Positions 45,986 to 59,147 of a DNA stretch of 64,000 bases are shown here, one piece after another. This stretch comes from Trichobilharzia regenti. Taxonomy: Eukaryota > Platyhelminthes > Trematoda > Strigeidida > Schistosomatidae. Numbering within the stretch: the stretch's first letter is position 1; each line of letters begins with the position of its first letter. Under the pieces are notes generated by a model, which was not told the DNA's origin, made no database searches, and worked only from the letters and a program-made list of their open reading frames with translations. Made by a program: the position numbers and the translations under genes. The DNA lies in NCBI GenBank assembly GCA_944472135.2, contig OX235270.1:56797267-56861266 (forward strand). The letters are read 5' to 3'.

Positions 45986-46740
45986 ATGAGTGATCTGAAC
46001 TCAAATTCCGTCCTAGAGGTAAAAGCGAGACGCCTACCTACTCGACTGCGAAGAAAGTGGGAGAAGATAAGCTCTCGTATAGAAAACGAAGATTTAGAGG
46101 CATGGGTAGACGATACACTGAGTTTAGTGACAGTAATGTTAATCAGACTTTGAGTAAATTCGCCAGTTTATTGCATCCGGCTTCTGAAACTGAGAGGTCA
46201 GTGAGTAAGGCAAAGTCATTTGTGACGAGAGGTTCTCAAAGCACTGGACGCTCAGTAAAGTATGTTATTTGTGGTGGTGTACACATACTTAGTGAATTTG
46301 CTCGTTTCCTGCAAGTGTCCCGGACAGAAAGGCTAAAATTCAGAAAAGGAAACGGTTATGCTACTGCTGTCTAAAGGACGGGCACACAAGACTCAACTGT
46401 GAGACAGCTGATAATGGTGGTAGTGGTTCATCCGGATTACATCCGCTGTTGACAGTATCGAAGAATCAGGAGAGTTCTATTAATTGTAATAACAGTTTTG
46501 CACCACACGATTTTCAGAAGGTCTATTTTGGTGTCGTGCCAGTAAGAGTAAGAGGTACAAGGTCATGTGTCGATATATATGCGTAGATAGATAATAGTTC
46601 AGACGTTACATTGACAGATGCTAAGCTGGCTGGCTGCTTGGGCATTAGGCGCCCAAAGCAATCCATGGTCCTAAGTAATTTCACTTCTTCGAAAACTTTA
46701 GAATTTTGTGGTCCTCCGATTCTTCAAAGGAATTCCATCA
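45986..46740 (+). pseudogene. BEL/Pao gag C-terminus with zinc knuckles and protease start
   Basis: Extends the gag fragment found in array 1. After RRLPTRLRRKWEKISSRIE and VNQTLSKFASLLHP it continues to SFVTRGSQSTGRSVKYVICG, GVHILSEFARFLQVSRTERL and, after frameshifts, LCYCCLKDGHTRLNCE (zinc knuckle), KVYFGVVPVRVRGTRSCVDI and, beyond a TAG near 46585, IDNSSDVTLTDAKLAGCLGI, a pepsin-like protease start of the DSGSDVTL type. The first conserved Cys of the second knuckle half is Phe (EFARF). The frame ends when it runs into inverted block C at about 46735. Confidence 0.8.
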
Positions 46741-47154
46741 AGACATGATCGGCGAGGTTATTTGTACTGCTTGCATATACGTATGGTGTGTCATATCAAT
46801 TGGTGTATTTTGGATCCATTGTGTTAACTCGTTTTCGTACCTTGTTGTTATTGCGTAATTGTTAAAATTTTCGTCGTGATTACTTCTGAAGTTGTTTCGA
46901 GTCTCCCCATCCGCGAATGATTGATTGATGTTAGAGACAGCAGATGGGTCGTACATGCCGGGGGCCTATTGCTGAGAATGAAATGCACACAGAGATAATT
47001 GTTAGATGCGGTCCCACACGCCGGAAGAAAGAGTGTAAACGACTGAGGCTTGCATACGTCACCGTTACTAGAACTGCGGCAGAATGAGCGACAAGCGATC
47101 GCAATGATAATTGGTGGTGAATAGATAAGAGGAAGTGTCAGCCATATCTCGCAA

Positions 47155-47760
47155 ACAGTTAATGCCCAGCTCTTGCTACGCTCAGGCTAACGCTGTTCCT
47201 TGAAGTTTCTCAGAAATGCTTAGTAATAACCGACGAAAAACCAAACACCATTGGCGACTCGAGGATTCTTCATATAAACAATGTTATAACTAAGGTCTGT
47301 GAACAAATATTACAATAATAAATCACAATATTACTTCTGACGGTTTTCTCCTGACTTCTTTCTGAACAGCGACCGATGAGACGATGACTGGCTGATTGAT
47401 GCATCCGCGAAAATTGGGGAAGTTGGGTTTTGAGCAAACAACCACGAACTGATCTTTCAATCTTCAAGCACATTGACACTCCTCGACAGAAAATGGGATC
47501 CATCCTTTTTTGCCATCACGACCAATACACGTTGACTTGGATGCCATTGCGAGAACCTGGGTCACACGGAGAGAGCTGAAATGGAAAACAAATTGAAAAG
47601 CCAACACACCACAAGCATACTCACAGCACAATCTCACACTTCAATGACGACCTCCGCCTTCCAGTTAAAGGTATCCTCTTGCAACACAATCGCCACTTGC
47701 TAGAATGACTCTTGCAGAATGCAACGTGACCAAAGCACCACCTCATGATACTCCACGCAC
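47155..47760. repeat. Diverged block B (LTR-like) in the inverted repeat spacer
   Basis: GTTAATGCCCAGCTCTTGC through GCGACCGATGAGACGATGACT, GAACCTGGGTCACACGGA and CAATCGCCACTTGC, as in array 1 but more diverged and without the 14.5-kb-type internal region. Confidence 0.75.
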
Positions 47761-48179
47761 ATCCTCTTATCTACCCACTACCAATTACCACTGAAATCGC
47801 TTGTCACTCATTCTGCCTCAGTTCTAGTAACGGCGACGTATGCGAGCCTCAGTCGTATACACTCTTTCTTCCCGGCGTGTGGGACCGCATCTAACAATTA
47901 TCTCTGTGTGCATTTCATTCTCAGCAATAGGCCCCCCGGCATGTACGACCCATCTGCTGTCTCTAACATCAATCAATCATACGCGGATGGGGGAGACTCG
48001 AAACAACTTCAGAAGTAATCACGACGAAAATTTTAACAATTACGCAATAACAACAAGGTACGAAAACGAGTTAACACAATGAATCCAAAATACACCAATT
48101 GATATGACACACCATACGTATATGCAAGCAGTACAAATAACCTCGCCGATCATGTCTTGATGGAATTCCTTTGAAGAAT

Positions 48180-48533
48180 CGGAGGACCACAAAATTCTAA
48201 AGTTTTCGAAGAAGTGAAATTACTTAGGACCATGGATTGCTTTGGGCGCCTAATGCCCAAGCAGCCAGCCAGCTTAGCATCTGTCAATGTAACGTCTGAA
48301 CTATTATCTATCTACGCATATATATCGACACATGACCTTGTACCTCTTACTCTTACTGGCACGACACCAAAATAGACCTTCTGAAAATCGTGTGGTGCAA
48401 AACTGTTATTACAATTAATAGAACTCTCCTGATTCTTCGATACTGTCAACAGCGGATGTAATCCGGATGAACCACTACCACCATTATCAGCTGTCTCACA
48501 GTTGAGTCTTGTGTGCCCGTCCTTTAGACAGCA
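48180..48533 (-). pseudogene. Inverted copy of the BEL/Pao zinc-knuckle and protease piece
   Basis: Minus-strand duplicate of about 46365-46720, reading CCLKDGHTRLNCETADNGG, then the TAG, then IDNSSDVTLTDAKLAG. At 48533 it fuses with array 2, which adds foreign codons (TEMWTTAVFLT) upstream in the same frame. Confidence 0.8.
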
Positions 48534-49810
48534 AAATGTCAAGAAGACTGCCGTTGTCCACATCTCTGTCAAACATCTGTCATCTGGGTGACTGACGACT
48601 CACTGAAGCATGACTACAAACACATCTAGGAAGGACAGAAATCAGTGTAGAGAAAAACAGTATGGTCAACACTTCAAATAATAAAATAGTACGAGAGCGA
48701 GAAGAAACAGACATCCGTAGGGGACTGTTACGAGAGTTCACTAATACTACAAATATGAGAATAATAATCCAAGTCAATGAAATGTTAAATGACAATATAT
48801 TACCAAAAATCCAGTGACGAGTTATATCAATAAAAAGGATTACTTGGGTATAAAGTCTATGTCGAAAACAGACAGACAGACAGATAGACTCCAGATGTCA
48901 GTTGTCCAACAATTCAGATGGTTTGCAGTCTATATGCAATTCCACTGTGACTGGCACAAGTACTTCCGATTCAATCCGTTCAGTACATGATAAGGTTTCA
49001 AACAACCTTTGCTCTTCCGTGGCTCAAGTGACTAGTTCCAGCGTTGCTTCGGGAACACTGCTTACTGCTTCATCAAGCATAGAAAATGTCTTTGCAGAAA
49101 CTAAATCACCTGGAAGTGATGTGAATAATTTGTTTTCTCTTCCTCTTCGATTGTCAACTGGTTTTGACATCTGGAGTCAGCGTCAACTAGGCGAGTATTT
49201 TCACGAACGACTGACACTTGGTTTACAAAGTTGTTCACATGGCTAGCGTCATGAGTAGCTGTGAAACTGGGTGTTCGAGAATTGTTGCGACACGAGTCGA
49301 TATTATACTGTGCATTGGCTTCCAATGAACCAACAGGTTCCGGTTTGATTAGCAGTGGAAGACTATTGTCATCTGAAGAGCTTCTTGGTACGGTGAAGTC
49401 ACCTGGCGACATGAAGTAACTGGATCATCTAAAAGTGGCAAAACAATACAACGACAAAATCACATGTAGTTGAGTATCTCTATATTCATGGAACTTTCAG
49501 AGGGTTATGCCTTCAAAAAAATAATAGTCTAGTTTCGGCTCGTAGTCTATTGCATGTTCTAAAATCTGTGACTGCTGAACAGCTTTTAATCTTTCGACTA
49601 CTACTGATTCCAACACCTTACAAAATACACAACCATTTGTAGTTGCATCCACTTGCATTAACACTTCACCTTCACTGGATAATTCGTCTTACCTACTCGC
49701 CATTCATCTCCTATACATTGGTCATCTTGTGGTTTCAATAGACAGCGAACGCCAAACACCTGAAGGCCTAGTAAGTGTCAACACATCTCTACGTTTGATA
49801 GTATTTAATC
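48533..49810 (+). repeat. Array 2 unit 1
   Basis: Edge unit with GACAGACAGACAGATAGAC tail, AATTCCACTGTG instead of ACTTCCACTGTG, GATAAGGTTTC instead of GATAAGGCTTC, and CTTCTTGGTACGG (shared only with unit 4). Confidence 0.88.
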
Positions 49811-51088
49811 AAAATGTCAAGAAGACTGCCGTTGTCCACATCTCTGTCAAACATCTGTCATCTGGGTGACTGACGACTCACTGAAGCATGACTACAAACA
49901 CATTTAGGAAGGACAGAAATCAGTGTAGAGAAAAACAGTATGGTCAACACTTCAAATAATAAAATAGTACGAGAGCGAGAAGAAACAGACATCCGTAGGG
50001 GACTGTTACGAGAGTTCACTAATACTACAAATATGAGAATAATAATCCAAGTCAATGAAATGTTAAATGACAATATATTACCAAAAATCCAGTGACGAGT
50101 TATATCAATAAAAAGGATTACTTGGGTATAAAGTCTATGTCGAAAACAGACAGACAGACAGACAGACTCCAGATGTCAGTTGTCCAACAATTCAGATGGT
50201 TTGCAGTCTATATGCACTTCCACTGTGACTGGCACAAGTACTTCCGATTCAATCCGTTCAGTACATGATAAGGCTTCAAACAACCTTTGCTCTTCCGTGG
50301 CTCAAGTGACTAGTTCCAGCGTTGCTTCGGGAACACTGCTTACTGCTTCATCAAGCATAGAAAATGTCTTTGCAGAAACTAAATCACCTGGAAGTGATGT
50401 GAATAATTTGTTTTCTCTTCCTCTTCGATTGTCAACTGGTTTTGACATCTGGAGTCAGCGTCAACTAGGCGAGTATTTTCACGAACGACTGACACTTGGT
50501 TTACAAAGTTGTTCACATGGCTAGCGTCATGAGTAGCTGTGAAACTGGGTGTTCGAGAATTGTTGCGACACGAGTCGATATTATACTGTGCATTGGCTTC
50601 CAATGAACCAACAGGTTCCGGTTTGATTAGCAGTGGAAGACTATTGTCATCTGAAGAGCTTTTTGGTACAATGAAGTCACCTGGCGACATGAAGTAACTG
50701 GATCATCTAAAAGTGGCAAAACAATACAACGACAAAATCACATGTAGTTGAGTATCTCTATATTCATGGAACTTTCAGAGGGTTATGCCTTCAAAAAAAT
50801 AATAGTCTAGTTTCGGCTCGTAGTCTATTGCATGTTCTAAAATCTGTGACTGCTGAACAGCTTTTAATCTTTCGACTACTACTGATTCGAACACCTTACA
50901 AAATACACAACCATTTGTAGTTGCATCCACTTGCATTAACACTTCACCTTCACTGGATAATTCGTCTTACCTACTCGCCATTCATCTCCTATACATTGGT
51001 CATCTTGTGGTTTCAATAGACAGCGAACGCCAAACACCTGAAGGCCTAGTAAGTGTCAACACATCTCTACGTTTGATAGTATTTAATC
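49811..51088 (+). repeat. Array 2 unit 2
   Basis: 1278 bp, near-consensus; CTTTTTGGTACAATG form in part A; CTGATTCGAACACC form in the upstream exon piece. Confidence 0.88.
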
Positions 51089-52365
51089 AAAATGTCAAGA
51101 AGACTGCCGTTGTCCACATCTCTGTCAAACATCTGTCATCTGGGTGACTGACGACTCACTGAAGCATGACTACAAACACATTTAGGAAGGACAGAAATCA
51201 GTGTAGAGAAAAACAGTATGGTCAACACTTCAAATAATAAAATAGTACGAGAGCGAGAAGAAACAGACATCCGTAGGGGACTGTTACGAGAGTTCACTAA
51301 TACTACAAATATGAGAATAATAATCCAAGTCAATGAAATGTTAAATGACAATATATTACCAAAAATCCAGTGACGAGTTATATCAATAAAAAGGATTACT
51401 TGGGTATAAAGTCTATGTCGAAAACAGACAGACAGACAGACAGACTCCAGATGTCAGTTGTCCAACAATTCAGATGGTTTGCAGTCTATATGCACTTCCA
51501 CTGTGACTGGCACAAGTACTTCCGATTCAATCCGTTCAGTACATGATAAGGCTTCAAACAACCTTTGCTCTTCCGTGGCTCAAGTGACTAGTTCCAGCGT
51601 TGCTTCGGGAACACTGCTTACTGCTTCATCAAGCATAGAAAATGTCTTTGCAGAAACTAAATCACCTGGAAGTGATGTGAATAATTTGTTTTCTCTTCCT
51701 CTTCGATTGTCAACTGGTTTTGACATCTGGAGTCAGCGTCAACTAGGCGAGTATTTTCACGAACGACTGACACTTGGTTTACAAAGTTGTTCACATGGCT
51801 AGCGTCATGAGTAGCTGTGAAACTGGGTGTTCGAGAATTGTTGCGACACGAGTCGATATTATACTGTGCATTGGCTTCGAATGAACGAACAGGTTCCGGT
51901 TTGATTAGGAGTGGAAGACTATTGTCATCTGAAGAGCTTTTTGGTACAATGAAGTCACCTGGCGACATGAAGTAACTGGATCATCTAAAAGTGGAAAACA
52001 ATACAACGACAAAATCACATGTAGTTGAGTATCTCTATATTCATGGAACTTTCAGAGGGTTATGCCTTCAAAAAAATAATAGTCTAGTTTCGGCTCGTAG
52101 TCTATTGCATGTTCTAAAATCTGTGACTGCTGAACAGCTTTTAATCTTTCGACTACTACTGATTCGAACACCTTACAAAATACACAACCATTTGTAGTTG
52201 CATCCACTTGCATTAACACTTCACCTTCACTGGATAATTCGTCTTACCTACTCGCCATTCATCTCCTATACATTGGTCATCTTGTGGTTTCAATAGACAG
52301 CGAACGCCAAACACCTGAAGGCCTAGTAAGTGTCAACACATCTCTACGTTTGATAGTATTTAATC
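51089..52365 (+). repeat. Array 2 unit 3
   Basis: 1277 bp. Private changes cluster at 51878-51912 (TTCGAATGAACGAACAGG, ATTAGGAGTGG), with one C missing in GTGGCAAAAC near 51994. Confidence 0.88.
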
Positions 52366-53646
52366 AAAATGTCAAGAAGACTGCCGTTGTCCACATCTCT
52401 GTCAAACATCTGTCATCTGGGTGACTGACGACTCACTGAAGCATGACTACAAACACATTTAGGAAGGACAGAAATCAGTGTAGAGAAAAACAGTATGGTC
52501 AACACTTCAAATAATAAAATAGTACGAGAGCGAGAAGAAACAGACATCCGTAGGGGACTGTTACGAGAGTTCACTAATACTACAAATATGAGAATAATAA
52601 TCCAAGTCAATGAAATGTTAAATGACAATATATTACCAAAAATCCAGTGACGAGTTATATCAATAAAAAGGATTACTTGGGTATAAAGTCTATGTCGAAA
52701 ACAGACAGACAGACAGACAGACTCCAGATGTCAGTTGTCCAACAATTCAGATGGTTTGCAGTCTATATGCACTTCCACTGTGACTGGCACAAGTACTTCC
52801 GATTCAATCCGTTCAGTACATGATAAGGCTTCAAACAACCTTTGCTCTTCCGTGGCTCAAGTGACTAGTTCCAGCGTTGCTTCGGGAACACTGCTTACTG
52901 CTTCATCAAGCATAGAAAATGTCTTTGCAGAAACTAAATCACCTGGAAGTGATGTGAATAATTTGTTTTCTCTTCCTCTTCGATTGTCAACTGGTTTTGA
53001 CATCTGGAGTCAGCGTCAACTAGGCGAGTATTTTCACGAACGACTGACACTTGGTTTACAAAGTTGTTCACATGGCTAGCGTCATGAGTAGCTGTGAAAC
53101 TGGGTGTTCGAGAATTGTTGCGACACGAGTCGATATTATACTGTGCATTGGCTTCCAATGAACCAACAGGTTCCGGTTTGATTAGCAGTGGAAGACTATT
53201 GTCATCTGAAGAGCTTCTTGGTACGGTGAAGTCACCTGGCGACATGAAGTAACTGGATCATCTAAAAGTGGCAAAACAATACAACGACAAAATCACATGT
53301 AGTTGAGTATCTCTATATTCATGGAACTTTCAGAGGGTTATGCCTTCAAAAAAATAATAGTCTAGTTTCGGCGGCTCGTAGTCTATTGCATGTTCTAAAA
53401 TCTGTGACTGCTGAACAGCTTTTAATCTTTCGACTACTACTGATTCCAACACCTTACAAAATACACAACCATTTGTAGTTGCATCCACTTGCATTAACAC
53501 TTCACCTTCACTGGATAATTCGTCTTACCTACTCGCCATTCATCTCCTATACATTGGTCATCTTGTGGTTTCAATAGACAGCGAACGCCAAACACCTGAA
53601 GGCCTAGTAAGTGTCAACACATCTCTACGTTTGATAGTATTTAATC
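52366..53646 (+). repeat. Array 2 unit 4
   Basis: 1281 bp with an extra GGC (TTTCGGCGGCTCGTAG near 53369), and the CTTCTTGGTACGG variant of unit 1. Confidence 0.88.
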
Positions 53647-54924
53647 AAAATGTCAAGAAGACTGCCGTTGTCCACATCTCTGTCAAACATCTGTCATCTG
53701 GGTGACTGACGACTCACTGAAGCATGACTACAAACACATTTAGGAAGGACAGAAATCAGTGTAGAGAAAAACAGTATGGTCAACACTTCAAATAATAAAA
53801 TAGTACGAGAGCGAGAAGAAACAGACATCCGTAGGGGACTGTTACGAGAGTTCACTAATACTACAAATATGAGAATAATAATCCAAGTCAATGAAATGTT
53901 AAATGACAATATATTACCAAAAATCCAGTGACGAGTTATATCAATAAAAAGGATTACTTGGGTATAAAGTCTATGTCGAAAACAGACAGACAGACAGACA
54001 GACTCCAGATGTCAGTTGTCCAACAATTCAGATGGTTTGCAGTCTATATGCACTTCCACTGTGACTGGCACAAGTACTTCCGATTCAATCCGTTCAGTAC
54101 ATGATAAGGCTTCAAACAACCTTTGCTCTTCCGTGGCTCAAGTGACTAGTTCCAGCGTTGCTTCGGGAACACTGCTTACTGCTTCATCAAGCATAGAAAA
54201 TGTCTTTGCAGAAACTAAATCACCTGGAAGTGATGTGAATAATTTGTTTTCTCTTCCTCTTCGATTGTCAACTGGTTTTGACATCTGGAGTCAGCGTCAA
54301 CTAGGCGAGTATTTTCACGAACGACTGACACTTGGTTTACAAAGTTGTTCACATGGCTAGCGTCATGAGTAGCTGTGAAACTGGGTGTTCGAGAATTGTT
54401 GCGACACGAGTCGATATTATACTGTGCATTGGCTTCCAATGAAACAACAGGTTCCGGTTTGATTAGCAGTGGAAGACTATTGTCATCTGAAGAGCTTTTT
54501 GGTACAATGAAGTCACCTGGCGACATGAAGTAACTGGATCATCTAAAAGTGGCAAAACAATACAACGACAAAATCACATGTAGTTGAGTATCTCTATGTT
54601 CATGGAACTTTCAGAGGGTTATGCCTTCAAAAAAATAATAGTCTAGTTTCGGCTCGTAGTCTATTGCATGTTCTAAAATCTGTGACTGCTGAACAGCTTT
54701 TAATCTTTCGACTACTACTGATTCGAACACCTTACAAAATACACAACCATTTGTAGTTGCATCCACTTGCATTAACACTTCACCTTCACTGGATAATTCG
54801 TCTTACCTACTCGCCATTCATCTCCTATACATTGGTCATCTTGTGGTTTCAATAGACAGCGAACGCCAAACACCTGAAGGCCTAGTAAGTGTCAACACAT
54901 CTCTACGTTTGATAGTATTTAATC
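53647..54924 (+). repeat. Array 2 unit 5
   Basis: Has AATGAAACAACAGG and CTCTATGTTCATGG, two changes shared only with unit 8. Confidence 0.88.
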
Positions 54925-56205
54925 AAAATGTCAAGAAGACTGCCGTTGTCCACATCTCTGTCAAACATCTGTCATCTGGGTGACTGACGACTCACTGAAG
55001 CATGACTACAAACACATTTAGGAAGGACAGAAATCAGTGTAGAGAAAAACAGTATGGTCAACACTTCAAATAATAAAATAGTACGAGAGCGAGAAGAAAC
55101 AGACATCCGTAGGGGACTGTTACGAGAGTTCACTAATACTACAAATATGAGAATAATAATCCAAGTCAATGAAATGTTAAATGACAATATATTACCAAAA
55201 ATCCAGTGACGAGTTATATCAATAAAAAGGATTACTTGGGTATAAAGTCTATGTCGAAAACAGACAGACAGACAGACAGACTCCAGATGTCAGTTGTCCA
55301 ACAATTCAGATGGTTTGCAGTCTATATGCACTTCCACTGTGACTGGCACAAGTACTTCCGATTCAATCCGTTCAGTACATGATAAGGCTTCAAACAACCT
55401 TTGCTCTTCCGTGGCTCAAGTGACTAGTTCCAGCGTTGCTTCGGGAACACTGCTTACTGCTTCATCAAGCATAGAAAATGTCTTTGCAGAAACTAAATCA
55501 CCTGGAAGTGATGTGAATAATCTGTTTTCTCTTCCTCTTCGATTGTCAACTGGTTTTGACATCTGGAGTCAGCGTCAACTAGGCGAGTATTTTCACGAAC
55601 GACTGACACTTGGTTTACAAAGTTGTTCACATGGCTAGCGTCATGAGTAGCTGTGAAACTGGGTGTTCGAGAATTGTTGCGACACGAGTCGATATTATAC
55701 TGTGCATTGGCTTCCAATGAACCAACAGGTTCCGGTTTGATTAGCAGTGGAAGACTATTGTCATCTGAAGAGCTTTTTGGTACAATGAAGTCACCTGGCG
55801 ACATGAAGTAACTGGATCATCTAAAAGTGGCAAAACAATACAACGACAAAATCACATGTAGTTGAGTATCTCTATATTCATGGAACTTTCAGAGGGTTAT
55901 GCCTTCAAAAAAATAATAGTCTAGTTTCGGCGGCTCGTAGTCTATTGCATGTTCTAAAATCTGTGACTGCTGAACAGCTTTTAATCTTTCGACTACTACT
56001 GATTCCAACACCTTACAAAATACACAACCATTTGTAGTTGCATCCACTTGCATTAACACTTCACCTTCACTGGATAATTCGTCTTACCTACTCGCCATTC
56101 ATCTCCTATACATTGGTCATCTTGTGGTTTCAATAGACAGCGAACGCCAAACACCTGAAGGCCTAGTAAGTGTCAACACATCTCTACGTTTGATAGTATT
56201 TAATC
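54925..56205 (+). repeat. Array 2 unit 6
   Basis: 1281 bp with the extra GGC near 55928; private AATAATCTGTTTTC in part B. Confidence 0.88.
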
Positions 56206-57486
56206 AAAATGTCAAGAAGACTGCCGTTGTCCACATCTCTGTCAAACATCTGTCATCTGGGTGACTGACGACTCACTGAAGCATGACTACAAACACATTT
56301 AGGAAGGACAGAAATCAGTGTAGAGAAAAACAGTATGGTCAACACTTCAAATAATAAAATAGTACGAGAGCGAGAAGAAACAGACATCCGTAGGGGACTG
56401 TTACGAGAGTTCACTAATACTACAAATATGAGAATAATAATCCAAGTCAATGAAATGTTAAATGACAATATATTACCAAAAATCCAGTGACGAGTTATAT
56501 CAATAAAAAGGATTACTTGGGTATAAAGTCTATGTCGAAAACAGACAGACAGACAGACAGACTCCAGATGTCAGTTGTCCAACAATTCAGATGGTTTGCA
56601 GTCTATATGCACTTCCACTGTGACTGGCACAAGTACTTCCGATTCAATCCGTTCAGTACATGATAAGGCTTCAAACAACCTTTGCTCTTCCGTGGCTCAA
56701 GTGACTAGTTCCAGCGTTGCTTCGGGAACACTGCTTACTGCTTCATCAAGCATAGAAAATGTCTTTGCAGAAACTAAATCACCTGGAAGTGATGTGAATA
56801 ATTTGTTTTCTCTTCCTCTTCGATTGTCAACTGGTTTCGACATCTGGAGTCAGCGTCAACTAGGCGAGTATTTTCACGAACGACTGACACTTGGTTTACA
56901 AAGTTGTTCACATGGCTAGCGTCATGAGTAGCTGTGAAACTGGGTGTTCGAGAATTGTTGCGACACGAGTCGATATTATACTGTGCATTGGCTTCCAATG
57001 AACCAACAGGTTCCGGTTTGATTAGCAGTGGAAGACTATTGTCATCTGAAGAGCTTTTTGGTACAATGAAGTCACCTGGCGACATGAAGTAACTGGATCA
57101 TCTAAAAGTGGCAAAACAATACAACGACAAAATCACATGTAGTTGAGTATCTCTATATTCATGGAACTTTCAGAGGGTTATGCCTTCAAAAAAATAATAG
57201 TCTAGTTTCGGCGGCTCGTAGTCTATTGCATGTTCTAAAATCTGTGACTGCTGAACAGCTTTTAATCTTTCGACTACTACTGATTCCAACACCTTACAAA
57301 ATACACAACCATTTGTAGTTGCATCCACTTGCATTAACACTTCACCTTCACTGGATAATTCGTCTTACCTACTCGCCATTCATCTCCTATACATTGGTCA
57401 TCTTGTGGTTTCAATAGACAGCGAACGCCAAACACCTGAAGGCCTAGTAAGTGTCAACACATCTCTACGTTTGATAGTATTTAATC
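56206..57486 (+). repeat. Array 2 unit 7
   Basis: 1281 bp with the extra GGC near 57209; GGTTTCGACATCTGG shared with unit 8. Confidence 0.88.
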
Positions 57487-58756
57487 AAAATGTCAAGAAG
57501 ACTGCCGTTGTCCACATCTCTGTCAAACATCTGTCATCTGGGTGACTGACGACTCACTGAAGCATGACTACAAACACATTTAGGAAGGACAGAAATCAGT
57601 GTAGAGAAAAACAGTATGGTCAACACTTCAAATAATAAAATAGTACGAGAGCGAGAAGAAACAGACATCCGTAGGGGACTGTTACGAGAGTTCACTAATA
57701 CTACAAATATGAGAATAATAATCCAAGTCAATGAAATGTTAAATGACAATATATTACCAAAAATCCAGTGACGAGTTATATCAATAAAAAGGATTACTTG
57801 GGTATAAAGTCTATGTCGAAAACAGACAGACAGACTCCAGATGTCAGTTGTCCAACAATTCAGATGGTTTGCAGTCTATATGCACTTCCACTGTGACTGG
57901 CACAAGTACTTCCGATTCAATCCGTTCAGTACATGATAAGGCTTCAAACAACCTTTGCTCTTCCGTGGCTCAAGTGACTAGTTCCAGCGTTGCTTCGGGA
58001 ACACTGCTTACTGCTTCATCAAGCATAGAAAATGTCTTTGCAGAAACTAAATCACCTGGAAGTGATGTGAATAATTTGTTTTCTCTTCCTCTTCGATTGT
58101 CAACTGGTTTCGACATCTGGAGTCAGCGTCAACTAGGCGAGTATTTTCACGAACGACTGACACTTGGTTTACAAAGTTGTTCACATGGCTAGCGTCATGA
58201 GTAGCTGTGAAACTGGGTGTTCGAGAATTGTTGCGACACGAGTCGATATTATACTGTGCATTGGCTTCCAATGAAACAACAGGTTCCGGTTTGATTAGCA
58301 GTGGAAGACTATTGTCATCTGAAGAGCTTTTTGGTACAATGAAGTCACCTGGCGACATGAAGTAACTGGATCATCTAAAAGTGGCAAAACAATACAACGA
58401 CAAAATCACATGTAGTTGAGTATCTCTATGTTCATGGAACTTTCAGAGGGTTATGCCTTCAAAAAAATAATAGTCTAGTTTCGGCTCGTAGTCTATTGCA
58501 TGTTCTAAAATCTGTGACTGCTGAACAGCTTTTAATCTTTCGACTACTACTGATTCGAACACCTTACAAAATACACAACCATTTGTAGTTGCATCCACTT
58601 GCATTAACACTTCACCTTCACTGGATAATTCGTCTTACCTACTCGCCATTCATCTCCTATACATTGGTCATCTTGTGGTTTCAATAGACAGCGAACGCCA
58701 AACACCTGAAGGCCTAGTAAGTGTCAACACATCTCTACGTTTGATAGTATTTAATC
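57487..58756 (+). repeat. Array 2 unit 8
   Basis: 1270 bp because the GACA tract is two repeats shorter. It shares GGTTTCGACATC with unit 7 and two private changes with unit 5. Confidence 0.88.
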
Positions 58757-59083
58757 AAAATGTCAAGAAGACTGCCGTTGTCCACATCTCTGTCAAACAT
58801 CTGTCATCTGGGTGACTGACGACTCACTGAAGCATGACTACAAACACATTTAGGAAGGACAGAAATCAGTGTAGAGAAAAACAGTATGGTCAACACTTCA
58901 AATAATAAAATAGTACGAGAGCGAGAAGAAACAGACATCCGTAGGGGACTGTTACGAGAGTTCACTAATACTACAAATATGAGAATAATAATCCAAGTCA
59001 ATGAAATGTTAAATGACAATATATTACCAAAAATCCAGTGACGAGTTATATCAATAAAAAGGATTACTTGGGTATAAAGTCTA
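58757..59083 (+). repeat. Array 2 terminal partial unit
   Basis: Runs from AAAATGTCAAGAAG to AAAGTCTA and breaks inside the LINE terminus (AAGTCTATGTCG in full units). It is followed by unrelated DNA that leads into the dispersed LTR-like repeat. Confidence 0.85.
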
Positions 59084-59147
59084 AGTCCTCTGCTACAAAT
59101 TATGTGATCCACGGGAACGTTAACTGTTTGGGTTGCGTCTTCTGTAG

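Larger units (their letters stand above)
46365..48533. repeat. Inverted repeat of BEL/Pao sequence (arms about 772 bp)
   Basis: Position i pairs with 94898 minus i. The left arm 46365-47136 holds the zinc-knuckle/protease piece followed by inverted block C, and the right arm 47762-48533 is its reverse complement. The outer parts look identical; the inner block C parts show scattered mismatches. The spacer 47155-47760 is block B. The right arm ends exactly where array 2 begins. Confidence 0.88.
48533..59083. repeat. Array 2: eight 1.28-kb units plus a partial one, derived from a host exon and a LINE terminus
   Basis: Counting from AAAATGTCAAGAAG, units start at 48533, 49811, 51089, 52366, 53647, 54925, 56206, 57487 and 58757 (partial). 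Each unit in plus-strand order has: about 290 bp of unassigned flank; the LINE-like terminus CTATGTCGAAAACAGACAGAC; GACTCCAGATGTC; host exon part B (plus strand, SNNSDGLQSIC to RLSTGF); exon part A inverted (minus strand, MSPGDFIVPKSS); the upstream exon inverted (minus strand, DELSSEGEVLMQ); and the CCTACTCGCCATTC flank. Units look nearly identical. Unit lengths of 1270, 1277, 1278 and 1281 are largely explained by GACA copy number and a GGC insertion. Confidence 0.93.

Noticed and set aside
48580..48795. Repeated minus-strand frame of 71 codons with a hydrophobic start in every array 2 unit
   Set aside because: Sits in the flank with no link to the exon-derived frames; persists only because units are near-identical copies.
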